From assembly GCA_009692665.1 (NCBI GenBank), contig SHYT01000003.1, positions 1 to 64,000 of the forward strand: 64,000 nt of DNA, read 5' to 3'. A program made the translations under genes and the position numbers. This DNA comes from Dehalococcoidia bacterium. GTDB lineage: Bacteria > Chloroflexota > Dehalococcoidia > Lucifugimonadales > SHYT01. The notes below the pieces were generated by a model. It was given only the letters and a program-made list of their open reading frames with translations, had not been told where the DNA came from and did no database searches. Shown in pieces: positions 38,331 to 48,331 of the stretch; the stretch's first letter is position 1; the number at the start of each line of letters is the position of its first letter.

Positions 38331-40628
38331 TTAGTGCTTGGCGCCGTTCTTGGACTTCGCCGGGTCAGCCTTCCATTTGGTTTCCAGCACTTTGCTGGGA
38401 GACATGGGCGTTTCCGTCATGCGGACGCCGATGGCCCTGTGCAAGGCGTTGGCGATTGCGCCTAGCGTCGGAACAATGGGTGGCTCACCCACGCCACGAA
38501 CGCCGTATGGGTGGCCTACAGTCGGAACTTCCACCATGACAGTGTCAATGAACGGGACATCGAGAGCGGTGGGCATGCGGTAGTCCAGGAACGACGTGTT
38601 GGACATCTGGCCGTTCTGGTTGAAGACATATTCCTCGTTGAGGGCCCAGCCGATGCCCTGCACTGTGCCGCCCTGCATCTGGCCTTCCACGTAGCTGGGA
38701 TGAATGGCCTTGCCCACGTCCTGGAAGGCGGTGTACCTGAGGATAGTGACCTTGCCGGTGTCAGGGTCAACTTCAAGGTCAACGAGGTTGGCGCAGAAGC
38801 CGTTGTGGGGAACGCGCGCTTCGATGCTGGCACGGCCAGTGATGGGGCCGCCGCTGCCGAGGAGTTTGCCGGCTAGCTCAGCGAACGGCATGTGCCGCTC
38901 GAGCGCGGGCTTGAGGCTGAACATGCCGTCTTTGAACTGGACGTTCTCCGGCGTGGTCTCCCAAATCTTGGCGACCCGCTGGACCATTTGCCGCTTGACG
39001 TCCTCAGCGGCGTCATGTGTTGCAATACTGGTCTTAAAGGCTGCGCTGCTGCCGGCCGTCAGGGATGTGTAGCCAATGGAATCGGTATCGCCGACACTGG
39101 TCTTGATGGAGTCATAGGGGACACCCAGCACTTCCGCGGCGACCATGGCCATGGAGGCACGGTGGCCTCCGATGTCCGTGGAACCTTCCACCATGCTCAG
39201 GGAGCCGTCCGAGTTGACGCTGATGTAGCAGCTTGAAGGGCCGCCGCCGTTGAACCAGAAGCCGGTAGCGAAGCCGCGGCCACGATTCTTGCCAGTGAGC
39301 GGTGTCTTCCAGTGAGGATGGTCCTTCACGGCCTGGAGAACTTCCTGATAGCCAATGCGCGCAAAGGCGGGGCCGTCCACGCGGCGGTCGCCTTCCTTGA
39401 CGCCGTTCAGGATACGGAAGTCCACCGGGTTCATGTTGAGCTTCTCGCAGATCTCGTCGATGACGGTCTCAACGGCGAAGGCCGCGTTGGGAGCGCCGGG
39501 CGCGCGGTATGCGGCGGTCTTGGGCTTGTTGCACACGACGTCGTAGCCGTCCACGCGGGCGTTCTCCAGGTTGTACGGGCCGAATGCGCACATGGCGCCG
39601 GCATTCACGGGAGAGCCGGGGAAAGCGCCTGCTTCGTAGTAGAGGGCTATGTCCGCAGCGGTGATACGCCCTTCCTTGTTAACGCCCATCTTCAGTTTGA
39701 TGTAGCTGCCGGGAGTGGGCCCAGTGGCCTCAAACACTTCTGGGCGGGTCATGATGAGCTTGACCGGACGGCCAGACTTCTTGGAGAGGAGCGCTGCCAT
39801 GGGCTCCAGGTAGGGGAAGTTCTTGCCGCCGAAGCCGCCGCCGATCTCTGTTGGGATAACCTTAATGCGTGATTCCGGCAGCTTCAAAACCTGCGCAATG
39901 ATGGTGCGGAAGTTGAACGCGCCCTGCGTGGTGCTCCAGATGGTAATCTGGCCGTCTGTAGCCCAAATGGCGGTGGCGGCCTGCGGCTCAATGTAGCCCT
40001 GGTGGACGGATTTCCCGTGGTACTCGCGCTCAATGACGAGGTCGGCTTGCTTGAAGCCTTCCGCGATGTTGCCTTTCTCAAAGCGGAGGTGCGAAGCGAT
40101 GTTGCTCTTCTTGGTGGACTTCTGGCCGAGCTCCTGTGTTGTCATGTCTTCGTGGAGCAGCGGCGCATCATCTTTCATGGCGTCGAGAACGGTGACAGCC
40201 GTGGGGAGCACCTCGTAGTCCACCTTGATGAGGCGGGCGGCCTCTTCCGCGATGTGCGGGGTTGTGGCGGCGATGGCGGCGATGGCATGGCCGGTATAGA
40301 GCACCTTGTTCCGCGCCAAGACGTTTTCACCAATGAAGCGGAGGCGGGACGCCTGCTCTCCCATATCCTGTATACGGTCAGAGCCAACGGGAATGTCCTG
40401 CCCGGTGATGATGGCCCTGACGCCGGGCAGCTTTTCAGCGGCGCTAGTGTCAATGGACTTGATGCGGGCATGGGTATGGGGGCTCCGAAGAACCTTGCCG
40501 TGCAGCAGGCCGGGCAACTGGATGTCCGCGGCGTACCGGGCGCGGCCCGTTACCTTATCCAGACCGTCCGGGCGGATGGGCCGTGTGCCAATGACTTTGT
40601 ATTCGGGTTTTTTCTCTGTTGTGGTCAT
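38331..40628 (-). CDS. Xanthine dehydrogenase family protein, molybdopterin-binding (large) subunit
   Basis: RPIRPDGLDKVTGRARYAADIQLPGLLHGKVLRSPHTHARIKSIDTSAA...IGGGFGGKNFPYLEPMAALLSKKSGRPVKL...GVGEPPIVPTLGAIANAL. Confidence 0.94.
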   Translation of the reverse strand: MTTTEKKPEYKVIGTRPIRPDGLDKVTGRARYAADIQLPGLLHGKVLRSPHTHARIKSIDTSAAEKLPGVRAIITGQDIPVGSDRIQDMGEQASRLRFIGENVLARNKVLYTGHAIAAIAATTPHIAEEAARLIKVDYEVLPTAVTVLDAMKDDAPLLHEDMTTQELGQKSTKKSNIASHLRFEKGNIAEGFKQADLVIEREYHGKSVHQGYIEPQAATAIWATDGQITIWSTTQGAFNFRTIIAQVLKLPESRIKVIPTEIGGGFGGKNFPYLEPMAALLSKKSGRPVKLIMTRPEVFEATGPTPGSYIKLKMGVNKEGRITAADIALYYEAGAFPGSPVNAGAMCAFGPYNLENARVDGYDVVCNKPKTAAYRAPGAPNAAFAVETVIDEICEKLNMNPVDFRILNGVKEGDRRVDGPAFARIGYQEVLQAVKDHPHWKTPLTGKNRGRGFATGFWFNGGGPSSCYISVNSDGSLSMVEGSTDIGGHRASMAMVAAEVLGVPYDSIKTSVGDTDSIGYTSLTAGSSAAFKTSIATHDAAEDVKRQMVQRVAKIWETTPENVQFKDGMFSLKPALERHMPFAELAGKLLGSGGPITGRASIEARVPHNGFCANLVDLEVDPDTGKVTILRYTAFQDVGKAIHPSYVEGQMQGGTVQGIGWALNEEYVFNQNGQMSNTSFLDYRMPTALDVPFIDTVMVEVPTVGHPYGVRGVGEPPIVPTLGAIANALHRAIGVRMTETPMSPSKVLETKWKADPAKSKNGAKH

Positions 40629-40690
40629 GGCGTCCTCACCTCACTACGTTGCGATTTCTTTGATTGGAATGACGGGGAACGAGCCTCGCA

Positions 40691-41023
40691 CTACCAATCT
40701 TGGCTGGAATACTCCAGCACATGCCTGTTGGCTATGATACCTCCCCACGCGCATGTGCCGCAACCCAGCGCGCTGTTTTCTCCGCAGCACAAGAGCAGCC
40801 AAGGGCTTTTTGAACCACTAGCCGGCTTTGCACAACAAACCCCATTTTCAACCCAATTTCTGTGCAAGCCCAAGTTGTGCACAAAAATCCGGTTCGACTC
40901 CCAACTCGTGAATCGCGCGGTAGCCGGTGCCGCAGTTGGAGCAGGCGTAGGTGTCGCCTTCGTGCACGCGGCGAGCAGCAGGGTCAGGAGCGCTACAAAG
41001 GCTAGTAGGCTGTATCGCTTCAT
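40691..41023 (-). CDS. Putative lipoprotein, probably truncated or degenerate
   Basis: MKRYSLLAFVALLTLLLAACTKATPTPAPTAAPA lipobox signal followed by unconvincing sequence. Confidence 0.3.
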   Translation of the reverse strand: MKRYSLLAFVALLTLLLAACTKATPTPAPTAAPATARFTSWESNRIFVHNLGLHRNWVENGVCCAKPASGSKSPWLLLCCGENSALGCGTCAWGGIIANRHVLEYSSQDW

Positions 41024-41192
41024 GAGAAATCCCCCTTCGAGTATCGGATGTCGCACGATGGATACTACGCAGACCGCCGCCGGGCGGATTCATGGTGCGC
41101 CCATCGTTTTGGAACTTATCTGAAAACTGAGGTGGTCCCCAAATTTAGGCAGGTAGTGAAGCGAGAGGTCCTGCCCATACTCTAAGCCCGGA

Positions 41193-41281
41193 CAGCGCAG
41201 GAAACACAGCCTGGCATTCAATGCCTGGCGGCGGTCAAGGGTGACCAGGCCATCGAGGAGATTGCGAGACACTCATGACCC
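41193..41281 (+). pseudogene. IS3-family transposase OrfA relic
   Basis: QRRKHSLAF (one frame) then CLAAVKGDQAIEEIARHS* (next frame), resembling IS3 OrfA K/RR.xSPEFKAKVALAAVKGDKTxAELA. Confidence 0.45.
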
Positions 41282-41412
41282 TTGGACCGGTTTCGGAAGC
41301 AGCGGTGTCCTTTGTTTCAAGTCGATAGTCGAAGAACCAACGACATCAGACACATTACCCTTGCAACAGGGTCATTGGAGGCAAGGCTGGGCGATTGGCG
41401 GGCTGTGGAACG

Positions 41413-42240
41413 CTAGGCTCTGAACTTGGGGTAGGAGCCGAAGATTTTGAGGATGGAGGTGAACTGCTGCAGTTCGTCCAGAGCCTGGCGGACTTTGGGG
41501 TCGGTACGGTGGCCTTCCAGGTCAACGAGAAAGATGTAGCGTCCGAGCACGTCTTTGGCTGGACGGGACTCGATTTTGACGAGGTTAATGCCGCGCAGGG
41601 AGAAGACGCCAACGGCTTTGTAGAGCTGGCCTGGGGAATCGTCTGCGAAGGAGAAGCAGATGGAGGTCTTATCATTACCGGTGGCCGGGTGGTCCTGGCG
41701 CGCCAGCACGACGAAGCGGGTAACGTTGTTGGAGTTGTCCTGGATGCCTTTGGCCAGGACTTCCACCGTGTACAGCTCGGTGGCGCGGCGCGGCGCAATG
41801 GCGGCGGCCGGCTGCTTGCTCTCCAGCATCTCAGTCACTGCGGCGACGGTGGACAGGGATGCGATGAGCTGGACGTTGGGAAAGAGCTTTTGGAGGAACT
41901 TGCGGGACTGGCCCAGGGCTTGCGGGTGCGAGTAAACAAGTTTGACGTCCATGGCGTGGGTGCCAGGCTTGACGACCAAGTAGTGCTCTATGGGGATGAC
42001 CAGCTCTTGCCTGATGAAATGGGTGGAGTCGTGGATGAGCCAGTCGACGATTTCATTGACGGAGCCTTCCAGGCTGTTCTCAATGGGCAGCATGCCTTCA
42101 TCGGCCATGCCGGTCTGGACGGCGTCGGCGACGGCGGAGTTAGAGGGGAACGGCAGGCGTGTCGCGCTCGGGTCGTAGCGGAGCGCGGCTTCTTCGCCAT
42201 AGGTGCCGGGCGGGCCCAGAAATCCGAGGCGTTTTGGCAC
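41413..42240 (-). CDS. pheA: Prephenate dehydratase
   Basis: LGFLGPPGTYGEEAALRYD...GMLPIENSLEGSVNEIVDWLI...TSICFSFADDSPGQLYKAVGVFSLRGINLVKIESRP ACT domain. Confidence 0.95.
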   Translation of the reverse strand: MPKRLGFLGPPGTYGEEAALRYDPSATRLPFPSNSAVADAVQTGMADEGMLPIENSLEGSVNEIVDWLIHDSTHFIRQELVIPIEHYLVVKPGTHAMDVKLVYSHPQALGQSRKFLQKLFPNVQLIASLSTVAAVTEMLESKQPAAAIAPRRATELYTVEVLAKGIQDNSNNVTRFVVLARQDHPATGNDKTSICFSFADDSPGQLYKAVGVFSLRGINLVKIESRPAKDVLGRYIFLVDLEGHRTDPKVRQALDELQQFTSILKIFGSYPKFRA

Positions 42241-42290
42241 TGCCTGACTCCAGCCGCATCTTGCTATATCTCAATAATAACAGCGACGGG

Positions 42291-43847
42291 CTATCCGTGT
42301 CGCAGCGCGCGGCCGGGGGTGGCGCCGGTGTGGCCGTCAGGAGTGACAACGATTTGGCCATTGACAATAACGTACTGGATGCCGCGCGGGTACTGGCGTG
42401 GGGATTCCAGGGTGGCGGTGCTTTGCACGGTGGCGGGATCGAAGACGACGATGTCTGCTTTCATGCCGTCCCAGAGAAGGCCACGGTCCTTGAGGCCAAG
42501 ATGGCGGGCGGGCATGGCAGTCATCCGGCGGATGGCGTCGGACAAACTGAGGAGGCTTTCTTCTCGACAGAAGTCGCCGAGGACGAATGGGAAGGCGCCA
42601 TAGGCGCGCGGATTACAGTGGTCGCCGACAAGCACGCCATCGCTGCCAACCATGTGCGCGGGGTGCTGGAAGATTTTGCGGATGTTTACCGGGTTCCCAC
42701 TTGTGCCTATAACGGACGGCGCGAGGTGTTCCTCCAGCAGGACATCGCAGACGAGGTCTACAACGCTTTTGCTGAGCGCGGAGGCCACCGACTCCAGAGG
42801 CCAGCCGTCGTACTTGGCGTAGGTCTTGCCAGCGACGTTGGTGAGGAGGTACGCGCGAAAATCACGGCGGAGCCACTGGGGATCGCGGCTTATGCTGAGG
42901 CGCTCCTTTTTATCTCGGAGACGCTGGTGGAGGGCTTCGGAGCCACCGGCGTGGGCCCATTCGGGGAGCAAGGCTACAAGCCGGGTGGCGGTGTAGGGGT
43001 ACGGGTAGGCATCGAAGGTGACGTCCACGCCTTGCGCGCGGGCCTGGTCAATGGCGGCCAGAAGCTGGTCGGCGCCGCCGGGTTTTGGCGTGTTCAGATG
43101 GGATATGTGGAGCGGGACGCCGCCTTGCTGGGCAATCTCGATGGCTTCGTGCAGCGGATCGAGAAAGCCGTCGCCGAGGCTGGAGCGGACGTGAGTGACG
43201 TACGTGCCGCCGAATTTCTGCATGGCGCGGCAGAGAGACGCCAACTCCTCCTGATGAGCGTAGCTGCCGGGCGGATAGGTCAGGCCCGTGGAGAGGCCGA
43301 ATGCGCCTTGCTCCATGCCCTCCATGAGCAGCTTTTCCATGCGCTGCTGCTCGTCCACTGTGGGGTAGCGATCTTCCCAACCGAGGACGGCCAGCCGGAG
43401 CGTGGCATTGCCGACGTAGGCGCCGATGTTACAGGACGCCTTGCCGTTCACTGACTGCAGGTAGGCGTCCAGGGTAGGCCAGTACGGCAGGCCGGGCATG
43501 ACGCCGTCGATGCCGGCGTTGAGCTCCATGAACTGGCGGAGCATGTCGAGCGTAGGGAGCTGAGCGTAGGAGTGGCCGTCCAGGCCGACAAGAGAGGTGG
43601 TGACGCCTTGGCGGACAAGCGGCTCCATACGCGCGTCGGTGAAGGGCAGGAGCGTGGCGTGAGTGTGGACGTCGATGAAGCCGGGAGCGACGATGTGGCC
43701 GCGGACGTCTAGCTCGCGGGCGGCTTCGACGGGAGCGTTTGGCGGGAGAACGCGGAGGGTATCCTCTCGCACGGCAACATCTGCAAGGAACCAGGGGTTT
43801 CCGGTGCCGTCCAGCACCTTGCCACCGCGAAGGACAAGTTCGTACAT
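42291..43847 (-). CDS. N-acyl-D-amino-acid deacylase-type amidohydrolase
   Basis: LVLRGGKVLDGTGNPWFLADVAVREDTLRVLP...GHIVAPGFIDVHTHATLLPF...GLSTGLTYPPGSYA. Confidence 0.9.
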   Translation of the reverse strand: MYELVLRGGKVLDGTGNPWFLADVAVREDTLRVLPPNAPVEAARELDVRGHIVAPGFIDVHTHATLLPFTDARMEPLVRQGVTTSLVGLDGHSYAQLPTLDMLRQFMELNAGIDGVMPGLPYWPTLDAYLQSVNGKASCNIGAYVGNATLRLAVLGWEDRYPTVDEQQRMEKLLMEGMEQGAFGLSTGLTYPPGSYAHQEELASLCRAMQKFGGTYVTHVRSSLGDGFLDPLHEAIEIAQQGGVPLHISHLNTPKPGGADQLLAAIDQARAQGVDVTFDAYPYPYTATRLVALLPEWAHAGGSEALHQRLRDKKERLSISRDPQWLRRDFRAYLLTNVAGKTYAKYDGWPLESVASALSKSVVDLVCDVLLEEHLAPSVIGTSGNPVNIRKIFQHPAHMVGSDGVLVGDHCNPRAYGAFPFVLGDFCREESLLSLSDAIRRMTAMPARHLGLKDRGLLWDGMKADIVVFDPATVQSTATLESPRQYPRGIQYVIVNGQIVVTPDGHTGATPGRALRHG

Positions 43848-43902
43848 ATCGCAGGAAAGTATAGCAGGGCAGCGCCCCTTCGGCTTCTCTCTCCTGTGTC
43901 AA

Positions 43903-44066
43903 TAGTGGGTCAGTTTGACATCTGTTTATCTGCTCGACGCGACAAACATGAATGCACGGCTCCTTGCCCCGTTCGCAGTCATTTGTTTTCCCCGTTCGTG
44001 GTGAGCCTGTCGAACCATGAACGGACACCACGGGAGAGCGCAGCGTTTCCTCAAATTGACCCACTA
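43903..44066. mobile_element. MITE-like element, 164 bp with about 16-bp terminal inverted repeats
   Basis: TIRs TAGTGGGTCAGTTTGA (43903-43918) and TCAAATTGACCCACTA (44051-44066), 15/16 complementary; internal imperfect palindrome CCGTTCGTGGTGAGCCTGTCGAACCATGAACGG. Confidence 0.6.
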
Positions 44067-44135
44067 CCCTGTAGTCAGTCGGGTGACCTCGATACCCAGG
44101 ATATGTAGTCCAGTGGGAGAACCGCATCAAGGGAT

Positions 44136-45485
44136 ATGGAGACGGATATACTGGGATCAGAGGCCGATGCAAGGAGCCGCGTGGTTACGCCGCAGAGCCA
44201 GCCTATGACACAGGCGGAAATCGATATCCGCGAAGCCATCCAACGTGACGGACGGGTAACGTTTGCACGGTTCATGGACTTGGCGCTGTTCTCGCCGGGT
44301 GGGTACTACCCGTCGGTGCGGGCGCAGCCGGGAGGGCGGCTCAAAGATTTCTTCACCAGCCCGGCGGCGCATCCGCTCTTCGGATGGCTGCTGGCAGGGC
44401 AACTGGATGAGATCTGGACGCTCTTGGGCAAGCCGCAGCCCTTTGATGTGGTGGAGCTTGGGGCTGGCGATGGCCTGCTGGCGCGGGATGTGATCCAGGG
44501 GGCGCAGCAGCTGAAGCTGGGATTCTTGGAGGCGTTGCGTTATACGCTTGCGGACCGGACAGTACCAAAGATAAAGCTGGAGGCTGGACTTCCGCAGACA
44601 CGGCGGGTGGTGACGGATGGGATGCCCCTAAGCAACGTGGGCTGCGTGGTGGGCTGCGTGCTGTCCAACGAGTTGTTGGACGCATTTCCGGTGCACCGGT
44701 TTTGTATGCAGGGCGGCAAGCTGCTGGAGGTGTACGTTTCCCTGAAGGGCGACAGGTTCACCGAAGTCTTGGGAGAGCCTTCCACAGACGCTCTTGGAGA
44801 GCGGGCCCAGTTTGCGGCTCCACGCGGGCTGCCCGATGGCTTTCGCGGCGAGGTGTGCCTGGCGCTGGACGAGTGGGTACGGCAGGTGGCCGGCATGCTT
44901 TCTAGGGGCGTGGTGCTGACGGTGGACTATGGAGGCGCTTCCGAGGAGTTGTACGCGCCGGAGCACACGACTGGAATGTTGCGCTGCTACTACAGGCACA
45001 CGGTCAGCGGCAACCCGTACGTGCGCGTTGGGCGGCAGGATATTACGACGCACGTGGACTTTACTGTGTTGACCCGGTTGGGAGCAGCGACCGGTCTGCT
45101 GCAGCTTGGCTACACCACGCAGCGGGCCTTTCTGCAAAACCTCGGCGCGGACAGCTTCCTGCAAGCCCTGTCTTCTCGACAGCTTCAGCCGCACGAATTG
45201 GCCCTGAACCAGGCTGCGATGAAAGAGTTGCGTAAGCCTGAAGGGCTCGGACGATTTAGACTGCTAGCCCAAGGCAAACGCGTAGATGATTTTCTGTTGA
45301 CAGGCTTTGACCCAAAGGGAAACGCATGGCGTACGGTTCTAAAGAAATTCCAGGTGCTGCCAGTGCCACTTCTAACGCCAGAGCACATGACGCCGCCTCT
45401 GGTACATATACCCTCTCCATTCATTGAGTCGTCGGAGCATGCGCTGCAAGGTTTGTGGCCGGATGAGGATAGCTCGCACACCTAG
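44136..45485 (+). CDS. SAM-dependent methyltransferase, MidA/NDUFAF7 family (COG1565-like)
   Basis: IREAIQRDGRVTFARFMDLALFSPGGYY...DFFTSPAAHPLFGWLLAGQLDEIW..FDVVELGAGDGLLARDVI; start may be ATG 44205. Confidence 0.88.
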   Translation: METDILGSEADARSRVVTPQSQPMTQAEIDIREAIQRDGRVTFARFMDLALFSPGGYYPSVRAQPGGRLKDFFTSPAAHPLFGWLLAGQLDEIWTLLGKPQPFDVVELGAGDGLLARDVIQGAQQLKLGFLEALRYTLADRTVPKIKLEAGLPQTRRVVTDGMPLSNVGCVVGCVLSNELLDAFPVHRFCMQGGKLLEVYVSLKGDRFTEVLGEPSTDALGERAQFAAPRGLPDGFRGEVCLALDEWVRQVAGMLSRGVVLTVDYGGASEELYAPEHTTGMLRCYYRHTVSGNPYVRVGRQDITTHVDFTVLTRLGAATGLLQLGYTTQRAFLQNLGADSFLQALSSRQLQPHELALNQAAMKELRKPEGLGRFRLLAQGKRVDDFLLTGFDPKGNAWRTVLKKFQVLPVPLLTPEHMTPPLVHIPSPFIESSEHALQGLWPDEDSSHT

Positions 45486-45541
45486 GCACAGAAATTCCAG
45501 AAAACTATTTCGTATGTTGTGCCGCACGCTGCGGATACCTG

Positions 45542-45997
45542 TTACGGATGCCCCGCGATAGACTTCCGCAAGTGTAGACCATGCTCGCCTTCACCGTAGT
45601 AGTCCTTCAGATCCTTCAGCAGCGCAAAACCAATTGACTCGTAGAGGGTGCGGGCAGGGACGTTATTCGCGCGGACCTCCACATGGAGTGTGGGCAGTCT
45701 ACGTTTCTCGGCGTGGGCTTCAGCAGCTAGCAAGAGTGCTTTGCCGATGCCTTTGCCCCGATGGGCTGGATGCACGACCAGGTCATAGATCCGGCCGGCG
45801 CAGGCGTTCTTGCGCCAGAGGAGCGTGCCCAGCCCGCGTAGCTCGCCATCCACATCGTCTACCAGAACAACGCCGTTGATGTGCGGTGAGAGCAAATGGC
45901 GAAACTGCCTGCGGTTGTAAGCGTCCACACCTTCAAAGCCTGCGCGCTCCAGTGCGAGCGCCTGCTCAAGATCGGCCAGGGTCCCTGGGCGGACCAT
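45542..45997 (-). CDS. GNAT family N-acetyltransferase (RimI-like)
   Basis: VRPGTLADLEQALALERAGF...YDLVVHPAHRGKGIGKALLLAAEAHAEKRRLPTLHVEVRANNVPARTLYESIGF; start adjusted. Confidence 0.85.
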   Translation of the reverse strand: MVRPGTLADLEQALALERAGFEGVDAYNRRQFRHLLSPHINGVVLVDDVDGELRGLGTLLWRKNACAGRIYDLVVHPAHRGKGIGKALLLAAEAHAEKRRLPTLHVEVRANNVPARTLYESIGFALLKDLKDYYGEGEHGLHLRKSIAGHP

Positions 45998-45998
45998 G

Positions 45999-46871
45999 CT
46001 ACGCCTCGCTGGGCCTTTCTGCGGCGGCAGTTGGTTCCAGGTCAAAGCTCCACTGGTCTGGCCGTAGGAACTTGCCCGGCGCGCACTTGCGGGCGGTAGT
46101 GATGAAGCCGGTGTGGGCGATCATGCGGTGGACCGGACGAGCGCTCTGCCCGGTCAGGTGCCAAGGGCGGAGGATAACCTCAAAGGAGTCGACGAGATCA
46201 AACTCCGGCTGCTGGGCGAAGGCCTTCGCCAGCCGGTGGATTTGCAGCACCGTGGGCAGCCAGCACAGCAGAATGCCTCCCGGCACAAGCGCGTTGGCGG
46301 CGTGTGGCACTACGTTCCACGGCTCCGGTACGTCCAGAATGATGCGGTCTAATTCTTTTTCGGTGATGGCCTGGTAGACATCGCCGCGCTGGGCGGTCAG
46401 GTTGTCTGGCACGGGGCTGCGACGGCGCAAATTGCGAAGGGCCTTGTCGATGGTCTCCTGGTGGAGGTCGTAGCAGAACAGGCGGCCTTGGGGGCCGATG
46501 GCGCCAACGAGTGCCAGGGTGAGGGAGCCGGAACCCATGCCCGCTTCCAAGACACGTGCGCCAGGAAAGACGTCCGCGTAGGTAAGGATAGGGCCGATGT
46601 CTTTGGGGTAAATGACCTGGGTGACGCGCGGCATCTCCTGGACATACTCGGCAAGCGTCGGCTTCAGCGCCAGCATCTTCTGAGAGCCGATTTGTATGCG
46701 GCAGCCAGAGTCCTGGCCAATAAGGCCGTCGTGCGGAAACAGGCCGGCGTTGGAATGGAACGCTTTGCCAGGCTCCAGGGTCAGCATGTGCCGGCGGCCC
46801 TTACGGTCAATGAGGAGGGCTTGGTCGCCTGGCTGGAAGACCCAGCGGGGTGCGAACTGGCCCTGGCTCAC
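45999..46871 (-). CDS. trmI: tRNA (adenine-N1)-methyltransferase (TrmI family)
   Basis: VTQVIYPKDIGPILTYADVFPGARVLEAGMGSGSLTLALVGAIGPQGRLFCYDLHQE...DRIILDVPEPWNVV. Confidence 0.93.
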   Translation of the reverse strand: MSQGQFAPRWVFQPGDQALLIDRKGRRHMLTLEPGKAFHSNAGLFPHDGLIGQDSGCRIQIGSQKMLALKPTLAEYVQEMPRVTQVIYPKDIGPILTYADVFPGARVLEAGMGSGSLTLALVGAIGPQGRLFCYDLHQETIDKALRNLRRRSPVPDNLTAQRGDVYQAITEKELDRIILDVPEPWNVVPHAANALVPGGILLCWLPTVLQIHRLAKAFAQQPEFDLVDSFEVILRPWHLTGQSARPVHRMIAHTGFITTARKCAPGKFLRPDQWSFDLEPTAAAERPSEA

Positions 46872-46974
46872 GTGGCTGTCTCCTTATGGGATTCTGGACA
46901 CTAGTGTACGCGACATGAACAGGTACGAGCCAGATAACCACGGCCCTACAGCGGCATCTCTGTGCCGGATTGCG

Positions 46975-47448
46975 TTAGTTAAGCTTAGCAAGCGCCTGGG
47001 CAATCTCTTGGTAGCTGGGTTCTTCTCCAGGGTGCTTCCCGACCCATTTGTAGTGCACGTTGCCATCCTTGTCCAGAAGGAAAACGGCGCGGTTTGACGA
47101 CGTATAGCCCTCCATGCGGCTAAGACCGATGAAGAGCACATCGTACTCGCGGGTGGTCTTACGGTCGAAGTCGCTTAGGATGGGGAACGCAAGCTGGTTG
47201 GCCTCTGCCCATGCCTTGTTCGCGAAAGGGGAGTCGACTGTGACGCCGACCACCTGGGCGTTAAGGCGGTTGAAATCGGCAGTGCTATCGCGGAAAGTAC
47301 ACGCCTCCTTAGTACAGACGCCGGAAAATGCACCGGGGAAAAATGAGAGCACCACATTTTTGCCGCGGAACTCGCTGAGCTTTCGGAGTTTGCGGTCAGC
47401 GTCATACAGGGTAAAGTCGGGTGCAATCTGACCGACGCTAACAGGCAT
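46975..47448 (-). CDS. Peroxiredoxin (AhpC/TSA family)
   Basis: [50 protein letters not shown]. Confidence 0.93.
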   Translation of the reverse strand: MPVSVGQIAPDFTLYDADRKLRKLSEFRGKNVVLSFFPGAFSGVCTKEACTFRDSTADFNRLNAQVVGVTVDSPFANKAWAEANQLAFPILSDFDRKTTREYDVLFIGLSRMEGYTSSNRAVFLLDKDGNVHYKWVGKHPGEEPSYQEIAQALAKLN

Positions 47449-47575
47449 GAGGGAACCTCCTTATCGATAAAGGGGCTGGCTTTTGGTGCGCTGCAAGGGA
47501 TTCTATCAGAGGGACTCGGGCCTTGCCATTTGAGGCAGGTTCCGCTTCACGCATTCCACCATTCTGGGAGAGCTT

Positions 47576-48331
47576 TTAGGGGTGACGCTGGAGTGTGGCG
47601 AGCGCTTGCGGTAGGTCCGCAAGCACCTGGATGTTTGCGTCCGGCTCCACGTCTACCTTCTCGTAGGTATCTGTCCAGAAGACCTGGACGGTCCGGAGAC
47701 CTGCGCGCTTGGCTCCGAGGATGTCCATCTTTGGATGGTCCCCCACATGGACTGCTTCCGGGGGCTGCAAGCCCAAACGGTCAAGCGTGAGCTGGAAGAT
47801 ACGCCGCGAGGGCTTTGACAAGCCCACTTCGTCTGAGAAGATCAGAGGGTCCAGGTACTTCAGTATTCCGGACTCAGCGAGTAGGTTGCGGAGCGTGCTC
47901 CCAGGGGTAGCGCCGGTGTTGGAGATGAGCGCCAAGGCATAGCCATCACTTTTGAGAGTGCGTACCACGTCCAACGCGCCCGGTGCGATGATAGGCACGT
48001 TCGGCGGAGGCATGGAGCCATACGCATCGCGCACCACGTTGAGCGTGCCGGTCGGCAGGCGTTTGGACAGACCTGCTTCCACGAAGTCCAGGAAGCAGTC
48101 CACCTGGTCATTGAATGCGATGTCTTCTTCCCGGTCACGGATAGCGTCGCAGGCTAGGTAGCAGGAGCGTCCTGCCTGGCGGAGACGGTCCAGGTCAGTG
48201 TGAATGCCCTCGCTTTCCAGCGCGGCCTGGACGGCAGCCATGCGGAGGGCCGTCCGGCTCCGGCCCGCTTCCCGCGAGTCGTGCATGAGCGTTTGCCAAA
48301 GGTCGAAGGTGACAGCGCGCAGTTTAGGCAT
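47576..48331 (-). CDS. HAD family hydrolase
   Basis: AVTFDLWQTLMHDSREAGRSR...ALISNTGATPGSTLRNLL...VGLSKPSRRIFQLTLDRLGLQPPEAVHVGDHPKMDILGAKRAGLRTV. Confidence 0.9.
   Translation of the reverse strand: MPKLRAVTFDLWQTLMHDSREAGRSRTALRMAAVQAALESEGIHTDLDRLRQAGRSCYLACDAIRDREEDIAFNDQVDCFLDFVEAGLSKRLPTGTLNVVRDAYGSMPPPNVPIIAPGALDVVRTLKSDGYALALISNTGATPGSTLRNLLAESGILKYLDPLIFSDEVGLSKPSRRIFQLTLDRLGLQPPEAVHVGDHPKMDILGAKRAGLRTVQVFWTDTYEKVDVEPDANIQVLADLPQALATLQRHP

Noticed and set aside
40885-40910. GGTTCGACTCCC motif resembling a tRNA T-arm
   Set aside because: No matching acceptor, D or anticodon arms could be built around it; lies in a degraded ORF.
41395-43454. Long plus-strand ORFs (402 aa and 431 aa) opposite pheA and the amidohydrolase
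   Set aside because: Shadow frames of well-supported minus-strand enzymes.
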